NCBI GenBank assembly: GCA_903819815.1
Contig: CAIJFC010000306.1
Span: 1-12,278 of the forward strand
DNA length: 12,278 bases
DNA from: an uncultured Bacteroidota bacterium
GTDB lineage: Bacteria > Bacteroidota > Bacteroidia > Flavobacteriales > Flavobacteriaceae
Direction of reading: 5' to 3'
Positions 6,137-12,278 of the stretch are shown here, in pieces. The first letter of the stretch is position 1. Each line of letters starts with the position of its first letter. Made by a program: the position numbers and the translations under genes. Under the pieces are notes generated by a model. That model ran no database searches. It saw only the letters and a list, made by a program, of their open reading frames with translations, and had not been told where the DNA came from.

Positions 6137-7255
6137 ATGAAGTTTATAGTATCGAGTTCGTACTTATTGAAACAATTACAAGTATTAGGAAGTGTCATTA
6201 ACAGCAGTAACACCTTACCTATTTTAGATAATTTCTTATTTGAATTAGACAACAAAACATTAACTGTTTCTGCTTCGGATTTAGAAACTACCATGTCAGC
6301 AACTTTGGATATCGATTCTGAAAGCCAAGGTAGCGTTGCGGTTCCTGCAAAATTACTTTTAGAAATATTAAAAACATTCCCTGAACAACCACTTACATTT
6401 ACAGTTGAAGAAAATAGCACCATTGAAATTAGCTCTAATTCAGGGAAATATGCATTGGCTTATTCTCCAGGAAGTGAGTTTCCAAAATCGGTGAATCTTG
6501 ACAATCCATCAACTACATTAGTTCCTGCAGAAGTTTTAGCAACTGCTATTAGCAAAACTATTTTTGCTGCTGGAAACGATGATTTACGTCCGGTAATGTC
6601 AGGCGTTTTCTTCCAATTTTCACCAGAAGGATTAACATTTGTGGCAACAGACGCTCACAAATTAGTTAAATATGCTAGAACGGATGTAAAATCTTCCCAA
6701 GTAGCTGATTTTATTATGCCCAAGAAACCATTGAATATTTTGAAAAGTATTTTAGGAACTTCAGATGCTGAAATTAAAATTGAATACAACGATAGTAACG
6801 CTACTTTCTCATTTGACAATTACATTTTAATGTGTCGTTTGATCGATGGAAAATATCCAAATTACGAAGCGGTTATTCCAAAAGAAAATCCAAATAAATT
6901 AATGATTGACAGAACTCAGTTTTTAAACTCTGTTCGTCGTGTTGCTATTTTCTCAAATAAAACTACCCACCAAATTCGTTTAAAAATCGCGGGCGCTGAA
7001 TTGAATATTTCAGCAGAAGATATTGATTACTCTAACAAAGCAGAAGAAAGATTGACATGTGATTACCAAGGTGATGATATGCAAATTGGTTTCAATTCAA
7101 GGTTTTTATCCGAAATGTTGACTAACCTACAAGCGGATATGATCATGCTTGAAATGTCATTACCCAATCGTGCAGGAATTTTAACTCCTGTTGACGGATT
7201 GGAAGAAGGTGAAACCGTTACCATGCTAGTAATGCCGGTAATGCTTAACAATTAA
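6137..7255 (+). CDS. dnaN: DNA polymerase III beta subunit (sliding clamp)
   Basis: The clamp encircles DNA as a dimer and tethers the replicative polymerase and repair proteins. The 372-aa length matches the family, with three repeated clamp folds of about 120 residues each. Visible motifs are LPILDNFLF (27-35), RPVMSGVFF (151-159), FVATDAHKLV (168-177), CRLIDGKYPNY (233-243), SNKTTHQIRL (273-282), GFNSRFLSEML (318-328) and the C-terminal LVMPVML (364-370), which lies by the partner-binding cleft. The ATG follows an A-rich stretch rather than a Shine-Dalgarno site. It is not beside dnaA here; its neighbours are gldG and mnmE. A strong terminator follows at 7282-7321, so its transcript probably ends before mnmE. 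Confidence 0.97.
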   Translation: MKFIVSSSYLLKQLQVLGSVINSSNTLPILDNFLFELDNKTLTVSASDLETTMSATLDIDSESQGSVAVPAKLLLEILKTFPEQPLTFTVEENSTIEISSNSGKYALAYSPGSEFPKSVNLDNPSTTLVPAEVLATAISKTIFAAGNDDLRPVMSGVFFQFSPEGLTFVATDAHKLVKYARTDVKSSQVADFIMPKKPLNILKSILGTSDAEIKIEYNDSNATFSFDNYILMCRLIDGKYPNYEAVIPKENPNKLMIDRTQFLNSVRRVAIFSNKTTHQIRLKIAGAELNISAEDIDYSNKAEERLTCDYQGDDMQIGFNSRFLSEMLTNLQADMIMLEMSLPNRAGILTPVDGLEEGETVTMLVMPVMLNN

Positions 7256-7281
7256 CCAACCAAACCACTATAACGGTCAAT

Positions 7282-7321
7282 AAAATCCGGATTTTCTTAA
7301 TTGAAATTTCGGATTTTTTTT
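7282..7321 (+). terminator. Intrinsic terminator of dnaN
   Basis: A 15-pair stem with one T-T mismatch and one G-T pair joins 7282-7296 with 7303-7317 around a TTAATT loop. The core is AAAATCCG pairing with CGGATTTT, and eight T (7314-7321) close the stem and form the tail. It lies 27 bp after the dnaN stop. Confidence 0.88.
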
Positions 7322-7359
7322 ATTTCAAATGCTGGGTTTTTAACCAATTAATTTCTTTG

Positions 7360-7367
7360 TAACTTTG
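7360..7367 (+). promoter_or_regulatory. Candidate -7 element for mnmE
   Basis: TAACTTTG (followed by C) matches TAnnTTTG exactly, 18 bp before the ATG at 7386. The -33 side is only a T-run (7337-7341). The match includes the in-frame TTG at 7365, which argues against that codon being the translation start. Confidence 0.55.
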
Positions 7368-7385
7368 CGACTTGATTTTCAAACT

Positions 7386-8786
7386 ATGATTCAAAATGAT
7401 ACCATTGTAGCCTTAGCTTCCCCTTCTGGATCAGGAGCAATAGCTGTTATTCGTGTTTCTGGTGCGGAGGCAATTTCAATTTGTCAGTCGGTTTTTTCTT
7501 CAATTTCTGATAAAGACATCAGCAAACAGAAGTCACACACTTTGCATTTAGGGCATATTGTAGATGGAGAAAAAGTAATCGACCAAGTTTTACTTTCTAT
7601 TTTTAAAGGTACCAACTCCTATACAGGAGAAAATACGATCGAAATTTCTTGTCATGGTTCCACTTACATTCAGCAACAAATTATTCAATTATTACTTCGA
7701 AAAGGTTGCCGTATGGCAAATGCGGGCGAGTTTACTTTACGTTCCTTTTTGAATGGAAAAATGGATTTGTCACAAGCCGAAGCGGTTGCCGATTTAATTT
7801 CGTCTGATAATGAAGCGTCACATCAAATTGCAATGCAACAAATGCGTGGTGGTTTTAGCAATGAAATCAAGGAATTACGTCAAGAATTATTGAATTTCGC
7901 TTCTTTAATCGAATTAGAATTAGATTTTGCAGAAGAAGATGTGGCTTTCGCCGATAGAACTCAATTTCGCGAATTATTAAACAGAATTGAATTTGTCTTG
8001 AAAAGATTAATCGATTCGTTTGCAGTTGGAAATGTAATTAAAAACGGTATCCCTATTGCCATTGTGGGTGAACCCAATGTTGGAAAATCGACTTTATTGA
8101 ATGCTTTATTAAATGAAGAACGCGCCATCGTTTCAGAAATTGCGGGAACCACTCGCGATACCATTGAAGACGAATTGGTTATTGGCGGCATCGGATTCCG
8201 ATTTATTGATACAGCTGGAATTCGAGAAACGGCAGATGTTATTGAAAGTTTAGGAATTCGAAAAACTTTCGAAAAAATCGAACAAGCGCAGGTAGTATTG
8301 TATTTGTTTGATAGTTTAAAGTTTAAAGTTCAAAGTTCAGAATATATTTTAGAAATAGAAAAAATTAAAAATCAATTTCCGTTAAAGCCTTTGGTTGTTA
8401 TAATCAATAAACTTGATTTAATGACAGAATTTGAAATTTCGACTATACGTAAAGAACTTGAAACATTAAACATTAAACTAATTTTTATAAGTGCGAAAGA
8501 GAATATTGGCGTTGATGATCTTAAAAATCAGTTGTTATCATTTGTAAATACAGGGGCTTTACGTAATAATGAAACTATTGTGACCAATACCCGTCATTAC
8601 GATTCGTTGCTAAAAGCCTTAGAAGAAATTCAGAAAGTAAACTTCGGATTGCAAACCAATATTTCTAGTGATTTGATGGCAATTGATATTCGAGAAGCCT
8701 TATATCATTTTGGAATGATTACCGGAGAAGTCTCTAACGATGAGCTTTTAGGTAATATTTTTGCTAATTTTTGTATCGGAAAGTAA
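7386..8786 (+). CDS. mnmE: tRNA uridine-5-carboxymethylaminomethyl modification GTPase MnmE
   Basis: With MnmG, this GTPase installs the carboxymethylaminomethyl group at U34 of certain tRNAs, using a methylene-tetrahydrofolate carbon. The protein is 466 aa from the ATG at 7386. It has the N-terminal folate-binding domain (DTIVALASPSGSGAIAVIRVSG, residues 5-26), a helical domain, the G domain with G1 GEPNVGKST (228-236), G2 GTTRD (254-258), G3 DTAG (275-278), G4 NKLD (341-344) and G5 SAK (369-371), and the essential C-terminal CIGK (463-466). An in-frame TTG at 7365 would add 7 residues but lies inside the predicted -7 element. After YLFD in the G domain, residues 310-318 (SLKFKVQSS) are encoded by a 7-bp tandem repeat. 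The stop codon touches that of the convergent hydrolase gene. Confidence 0.97.
   Translation: MIQNDTIVALASPSGSGAIAVIRVSGAEAISICQSVFSSISDKDISKQKSHTLHLGHIVDGEKVIDQVLLSIFKGTNSYTGENTIEISCHGSTYIQQQIIQLLLRKGCRMANAGEFTLRSFLNGKMDLSQAEAVADLISSDNEASHQIAMQQMRGGFSNEIKELRQELLNFASLIELELDFAEEDVAFADRTQFRELLNRIEFVLKRLIDSFAVGNVIKNGIPIAIVGEPNVGKSTLLNALLNEERAIVSEIAGTTRDTIEDELVIGGIGFRFIDTAGIRETADVIESLGIRKTFEKIEQAQVVLYLFDSLKFKVQSSEYILEIEKIKNQFPLKPLVVIINKLDLMTEFEISTIRKELETLNIKLIFISAKENIGVDDLKNQLLSFVNTGALRNNETIVTNTRHYDSLLKALEEIQKVNFGLQTNISSDLMAIDIREALYHFGMITGEVSNDELLGNIFANFCIGK
8313..8340 (+). repeat. Four-unit 7-bp tandem repeat inside mnmE
   Basis: Units are AGTTTAA, AGTTTAA, AGTTCAA and AGTTCAG, read in frame as SLKFKVQSS plus the first base of the next codon. 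The T-to-C change in unit 3 turns what would be an in-frame TAA (8331-8333) into CAA (Gln). The repeat lies between the G3 and G4 motifs, just after the YLFD strand. Confidence 0.88.
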
Positions 8787-8794
8787 TTACTTTT
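8779..8794. other. Small palindrome over two abutting stop codons
   Basis: AAGTAATTACTT (8781-8792) is a perfect palindrome containing the mnmE stop (8784-8786) and the reverse-complement stop of the hydrolase gene (8787-8789). As RNA it forms at most a 5-bp AAAGT/ACTTT stem plus GU pairs with an AATT loop and a T-run on the plus side, which would be a weak terminator. Confidence 0.4.
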
Positions 8795-9962
8795 TTACTA
8801 TTTTTCCTTTAATTGATTTTTTATTTGAATCGAAAACATCGTAAAAATAAACTCCAGAAGCTAGTTTCGAAATATCAATATTTTGAGATTCATAGAATTT
8901 TAATTCCAAAACTATTTTTGAATTAATATCTCTTAAATAGATACAATATTCTTTTTGAAAAAATCCTTTTACATAAATAATCTCCTCCGCAGGATTAGGA
9001 AATAAAACTATTTCATTTTCTAATGTAGTTGCTTCATTTGTGCTTAACGGAGAGCATTGGATACAATTTTTAAGATAGGTAATTGATGTATTAGAAAGAA
9101 TTAGAGAATCAAAAATTGATCCTTGTGAACAATCCGATTTTAGTTGGAAATTCAGCCACGGCAATAAATAACTAAAAATTTTATTGTGTTGTTCTGTTCT
9201 TGTAATGGTAGCAGTTGGAGTACATGTAGATTCTCCAAAACTACATAAAGTGTTACTATTTGCCATTTGACAATGACTTGCTCCAATCATACTAATATAA
9301 GTTTTACAAGCGCTTGAAAGTCCATTATAAAGCAACAATTGATTGGTGTTTGGTGGCGCAACACAGTCATTTGCACCAGCAAAAATAAGCGTTGGAATTG
9401 AAATTGAACTTGTAACTGCAATCGCTGAAGGATTGGTTTCTGCTGCAGCAAAATTAACCAAAGCTGAAATATTTGAATTTAATGGAACTGATAAAAATGA
9501 GGCGCCTCCCCCCATACTATGTCCAAAAACAGCGTTCTTATTACTTACTCTGTTAAAGAAAATCGATGTGTTTTGGGTTCCTAAAAGATTCATTTGATTA
9601 ATTACAAAGGCCAAATCTTTAGCAAATTCAAGATGAGAAGGTGAAATTGTTCCTTCTGTTTTTGGGAAAGCAATTATATAGCCGTTTGGGACAAGTGTGT
9701 TCCAAAAATTTTGATAGGCATCCCATGACATTACAAAGCCATGTCCAAAAACCAAACTAGGGAATTTTGTGGAATTTAACGCGGTTAAAGGAACATTATC
9801 ACCTGTAATATCTGCTGGGTAGTAAATTTCAGTAGGAATACTTCTATTGCTTCTGCTGGCATCTACAAAAGTAATTGTAGTATGACCAATTAGATAATTT
9901 TGAGCATTTACATTCGATAAAGACGCAAAAAGTAGAAATAAAAAAAAGTAAAGTTTTCTCAT
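8787..9962 (-). CDS. Secreted alpha/beta hydrolase with C-terminal T9SS sorting domain
   Basis: A predicted exported serine hydrolase (esterase or lipase type, substrate unknown) of 391 aa. It has a Sec signal peptide (1-20, cut near NVNA-Q), an oxyanion-region VFGHGF (71-76), the nucleophile elbow FGHSMGGG (146-153, Ser149), a probable catalytic Asp199 (GANDCVAPP) and probable His230 (GASHCQM). A Cys-bearing linker (about 275-310) leads to a type A T9SS sorting domain starting near IVLFPNPAEE (318-327) and ending SGVYFYDVF...KGKIVKK. The fold resembles the dienelactone-hydrolase, chlorophyllase and cutinase-like group. The product should cross the outer membrane through T9SS and be released or anchored on the surface. 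It ends flush against mnmE. The ATG is preferred because it gives a standard signal peptide. Confidence 0.87.
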   Translation of the reverse strand: MRKLYFFLFLLFASLSNVNAQNYLIGHTTITFVDASRSNRSIPTEIYYPADITGDNVPLTALNSTKFPSLVFGHGFVMSWDAYQNFWNTLVPNGYIIAFPKTEGTISPSHLEFAKDLAFVINQMNLLGTQNTSIFFNRVSNKNAVFGHSMGGGASFLSVPLNSNISALVNFAAAETNPSAIAVTSSISIPTLIFAGANDCVAPPNTNQLLLYNGLSSACKTYISMIGASHCQMANSNTLCSFGESTCTPTATITRTEQHNKIFSYLLPWLNFQLKSDCSQGSIFDSLILSNTSITYLKNCIQCSPLSTNEATTLENEIVLFPNPAEEIIYVKGFFQKEYCIYLRDINSKIVLELKFYESQNIDISKLASGVYFYDVFDSNKKSIKGKIVKK

Positions 9963-9970
9963 AATTATTT

Positions 9971-9978
9971 CAAATATA
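9971..9978 (-). promoter_or_regulatory. Candidate -7 element for the secreted hydrolase
   Basis: On the minus strand TATATTTG matches TAnnTTTG exactly, with its last base 8 bp before the ATG codon. It would give a nearly leaderless mRNA. No -33 element is seen, and in AT-rich intergenic DNA a chance match is quite possible. Confidence 0.3.
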
Positions 9979-10020
9979 ATAAATTGTCTTAAAAAAATAA
10001 CTACTACGATTATATGATAT

Positions 10021-10167
10021 TTAATTGCTATCCGTATCCGTATTGAATTTCCGAACTATTTTCTTCAACATTTCTTTTCTAGCAACAGAAGCGCTTTTTA
10101 CTTTTGCCTGGGCTTTGTGTAATTTATCGTTGTGCTTTTTGATGTTTTTTTCGGTATTTCTACTCAC
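10021..10167 (-). CDS. Small basic protein, 48 aa, GTG start
   Basis: An open frame from GTG (10167) to TAA (10021) encodes 48 residues beginning (M)SRNTEKNIKKHNDKL and ending KFNTDTDSN. It has 14 Lys/Arg against 5 Asp/Glu, no hydrophobic core long enough for a membrane span, and is predicted to be largely helical. It starts 14 nt after the stop of the 181-aa gene on the same strand, with no ATG available; an in-frame TAG lies three codons upstream of the GTG. Tight spacing and ordinary amino-acid make-up favour a real co-transcribed gene. The family is not recognised, and the short length leaves real doubt. Confidence 0.55.
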   Translation of the reverse strand: MSRNTEKNIKKHNDKLHKAQAKVKSASVARKEMLKKIVRKFNTDTDSN

Positions 10168-10181
10168 AATATTCTATTTTT

Positions 10182-10727
10182 TTATTGAAACTCTCGTTTT
10201 ATTTCTTCAAGTGATTTGTCGGTATAAACCAATTCTAGAATAATTTTCTTTCTTAACTCATTGATATCTTCAAAATCAAAATACTTAGCCCAGGAAGTTA
10301 AATTCATTAAGTTCCTTATTTGTTTTATCTTTTTTGCAGTTTCAAAACTCGTTCTAAGTAGTGCTTTATTATCAAACTCAGGAGCGTTTTTATGTTGGTA
10401 ATTAACCGTATTATTAATAAAATCGGGTTGAATAAAATACAATTGATCAATTGAATTGTCGGGGTAAAAAGATTCCCAAGGGGCAAATCCCCATTTATAT
10501 TTTGAATCGGTAGTAACAATTGTTGAAACCAATCTCCATTTACTATTGGCCAAACGTCCCCAATGGTTTGAAAGTCGGTACATTCCTAGTTTGGTAAAAT
10601 AGTAACTACTCCCCGACTTACTTACATAATCAAATCTTTTATTGTCAAAATTTGGAGGTAAAATCTCCCCAAAAACACAAAAAGTATTCTTAAAAAATCC
10701 AGCTGGTAATTGATATTTCTCCTCCAT
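10182..10727 (-). CDS. Hypothetical protein, 181 aa, function unknown
   Basis: A cytosolic-looking protein with no signal peptide or membrane segment. The N-terminal two thirds are rich in aromatic residues with a compact block GMYRLSNHWGRLANSKWRL (48-66), then KYKWGFAPWESFYPD (76-90) and DQLYFIQPDFI (94-104). There are five Trp, four of them between 56 and 84, as in a small mixed alpha/beta or beta domain that binds a ligand or partner. The last third (about 120-181) is helical and charged (AKKIKQIRNL, FEDINELRKKIILEL, KSLEEIKREF). I recognise no named family. The ATG at 10727 is chosen over the in-frame TTG at 10733, which falls in a -7-like sequence. It follows the endonuclease gene by 27 nt and precedes the 48-aa gene by 14 nt, so the three may be one transcript. 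Confidence 0.8.
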   Translation of the reverse strand: MEEKYQLPAGFFKNTFCVFGEILPPNFDNKRFDYVSKSGSSYYFTKLGMYRLSNHWGRLANSKWRLVSTIVTTDSKYKWGFAPWESFYPDNSIDQLYFIQPDFINNTVNYQHKNAPEFDNKALLRTSFETAKKIKQIRNLMNLTSWAKYFDFEDINELRKKIILELVYTDKSLEEIKREFQ

Positions 10728-10730
10728 TCT

Positions 10731-10738
10731 CAAATATA
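10731..10738 (-). promoter_or_regulatory. -7-like sequence at the start of the 181-aa gene
   Basis: TATATTTG on the minus strand matches TAnnTTTG, but its G lies only 3 nt before the ATG at 10727. A transcript from here would start at or just inside the start codon. It may be a leaderless promoter or a chance match, and no -33 element is seen. Confidence 0.25.
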
Positions 10739-10754
10739 GTAAATTGAAAATATA

Positions 10755-12278
10755 TTAATTGATAATTAACTTTTTAGTAGTTGAAAGAGAATCAGAAGTA
10801 ATTTTAACTAAGTAAATTCCTGAAGGCAAATTAAGGTCTAACTGCGATTCATTTAAAACTAAATAATTAGCCACTTTTGCTCCTGAAATAGTATAAATTT
10901 CTAAATTACTCAATTGGTCCAAGCCCGAAATTGCAATTTGGTTTTTAGCAGGATTTGGAAATATAGTAGGTATTTTTTGGTTGAAATCGGCTGTTGAAAG
11001 TGCAGCATTCCAGGTGGAATTTGTTAAATTTCCAAATACATAATTTACCAACGCAGGATAATCAATAAAAGGATTTCTATTCATTTGCCAATTATAAATT
11101 ACATTGTTTCTATTCATTTCAAAATCGTCAGCAGGATCTAAAGTATTCCAAGATAATAAAGTGGTCAAATCTCCTATTTGACCTGTTGGCGAACTAGCAG
11201 GGTCACCATTAACTACATTCAATGAGTTGTATCTAATTGCCATAAAAAAAATTGCTCGGGCAACATCTCCGCGCCAACTTCCAATATTACCCGAAGGCCC
11301 GTTATAGTCAACTCCGTAATTTCTATTATTTCTTGTGCTATTTTCTTGACCTCCAACGGCACGTAGATGATGTGTATCGTCATGACTTGCCTCAATATCT
11401 CCACTACCTGTTGTTAATCGCCAATTATTAATACCGTCGGGGATTCCATTAGGGATAAAAGTAGAAGGGATTCCAAGTCTTGATTGACAATAAATATGCT
11501 CGCGGTTCCATTTACCAATAATACTATTATCAGTTTGATAATCGATTTTTGAGATCGGTTGTTCATCATAAATCATCCAAACTTGCCCGCTATTTTCAGG
11601 ATTTTGATCGGCATCTTTAAGTACGTTATAGGCATCTCCATAATTTTGAACTCGGACTATATTTGGATTTGAAATAATATCTTGAATTGCTTGACGCAAA
11701 GTAGCGCCTGATTTTCCTTCTAAAGTACTATAATATCCTACTGGAACATTTCTTGGGCACAACCCATAAGTAGGACGGACAGGTGTTCCCCAGGGTTGTA
11801 CGGTGAAATTAATATCGTGAACTCTTACTGTAATATTATTATTCAAAATCACATAATCACTGGGAACAGTTGCTAAAGAAATTAGCATATTTTCGTCACC
11901 TTCATTATTTCCATCATTCAAAATTTGAAAAGTTGAAGTAACTGAATTAGATCCAATAGGAATGGTTGCAATTAGATTGCCTGAAAAATCATTTGAATTA
12001 AAACTACCGTTATTTAAAGTCATAGATAAATTTAAAACACTTGAAATCGGATTGTCCGTTGTAAAAGTGATTGAAAAACTTTGCCCTTCGGTAATTGAAG
12101 TTGAGGAATAGGTAATGGCAATTCCGTTATAAATAATACCCGATCCATCATTATTGGCTCGTGGAGTTGGGGTTTTAACTTCGTAAGTACCATCTGCTTT
12201 ACGCTGAATAGATTGCGAGGACGCCAATCCATTTACGTTTTCATTGTAACACACAGTTTCACCTAAAATAGACATTAA
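10755..12278 (-). CDS. Secreted endonuclease I with beta domain and T9SS sorting domain, 5' partial
   Basis: The coding frame is open to the window edge, so the N-terminus and signal peptide are missing. The Met at 12275 is probably internal, since an in-frame TTA (Leu) codon precedes it. Numbering from that Met, residues 1-42 look like the end of a lamin-tail domain (SIQRKADGTY...TPTPRANN). Residues about 47-157 form a Calx-beta-like immunoglobulin-type domain (SITEGQSFSITF, NDGNNEGDENMLISL). Residues about 165-415 are the endonuclease I (EndA/NucM) domain with WNREHIYCQS (257-266), DDTHHLRAVG (299-308), RGDVARAIFFMAIRY (335-349) and NRNPFIDYPALVNYVF (399-414). The end (about 437-506, IFPNPAKNQ...GIYLVKI...LIIN) is a T9SS type A sorting domain. 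The family cuts DNA and RNA non-specifically, so an extracellular nuclease for nutrient DNA or biofilm is likely. Confidence 0.92.
   Translation of the reverse strand, partial: LMSILGETVCYNENVNGLASSQSIQRKADGTYEVKTPTPRANNDGSGIIYNGIAITYSSTSITEGQSFSITFTTDNPISSVLNLSMTLNNGSFNSNDFSGNLIATIPIGSNSVTSTFQILNDGNNEGDENMLISLATVPSDYVILNNNITVRVHDINFTVQPWGTPVRPTYGLCPRNVPVGYYSTLEGKSGATLRQAIQDIISNPNIVRVQNYGDAYNVLKDADQNPENSGQVWMIYDEQPISKIDYQTDNSIIGKWNREHIYCQSRLGIPSTFIPNGIPDGINNWRLTTGSGDIEASHDDTHHLRAVGGQENSTRNNRNYGVDYNGPSGNIGSWRGDVARAIFFMAIRYNSLNVVNGDPASSPTGQIGDLTTLLSWNTLDPADDFEMNRNNVIYNWQMNRNPFIDYPALVNYVFGNLTNSTWNAALSTADFNQKIPTIFPNPAKNQIAISGLDQLSNLEIYTISGAKVANYLVLNESQLDLNLPSGIYLVKITSDSLSTTKKLIIN

Noticed and set aside
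7365..7385. N-terminal extension of MnmE from TTG (RLDFQT)
   Set aside because: The TTG lies inside an exact TAnnTTTG promoter element, and the family N-terminus begins at the ATG at 7386 (MIQNDTIVALASPSG).
9343..9597. Plus-strand 84-aa open frame inside the hydrolase gene
   Set aside because: It lies opposite the conserved catalytic region of a clearly real hydrolase and has no start context or neighbours of its own.
10025..10243. Plus-strand 72-aa hydrophobic open frame
   Set aside because: It is antisense to the 48-aa gene and the end of the 181-aa gene; its Phe/Leu richness is what the reverse complement of Lys/Glu-rich coding gives.
8787..12278. Defence island or new immune system made of nuclease, unknown proteins and hydrolase
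   Set aside because: The nuclease and hydrolase both end in T9SS sorting domains, and the hydrolase has a visible signal peptide, so they act outside the cell; no defence-type domain, integrase or repeat boundary is visible.

Overview
The window looks like chromosomal DNA from a member of the Flavobacteriaceae, probably Flavobacterium or a close relative. The evidence is the AT-rich sequence, A-rich start regions without clear Shine-Dalgarno sites, several matches to the Bacteroidetes -7 element TAnnTTTG, the gliding genes gldF and gldG, and two secreted proteins ending in type IX secretion (T9SS) sorting domains. No mobile element, CRISPR array, rRNA or tRNA gene was found.

Left part (1-2294, minus strand): a PhoH-family ATPase with a TTG start is followed by purC (SAICAR synthase), which has its own promoter and a strong minus-strand terminator at 120-145. 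The 207-bp gap between them holds a split inverted repeat and C/T homopolymer runs.

Middle (2400-7255, plus strand): a SAM hydrolase/adenosyltransferase (DUF62) homologue with an altered catalytic triad, a small ABM-fold protein, gldF and gldG form a tight run. They are followed by dnaN with its own candidate promoter and a good terminator at 7282-7321. phoH and the DUF62 gene are divergent, and their candidate -7 elements lie 5 bp apart. A six-unit 8-bp tandem repeat sits directly before gldF.

Right part: mnmE (7386-8786, plus) carries a four-unit 7-bp tandem repeat inside its G domain. Its stop codon abuts that of a convergent minus-strand block. Read in its own direction, that block runs: a T9SS-exported endonuclease I (5' end outside the window), an unrecognised 181-aa protein, a 48-aa basic protein with a GTG start, and a T9SS-exported alpha/beta hydrolase.

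Most of the window is housekeeping (purine synthesis, replication clamp, tRNA modification) plus the gliding-associated ABC permease. The accessory part is the exported enzyme block at 8787-12278. I found no convincing new multi-gene system. The points most worth checking are the short tandem repeats (one of them coding), the altered DUF62 active site, the small ORF and the unrecognised 181-aa protein.
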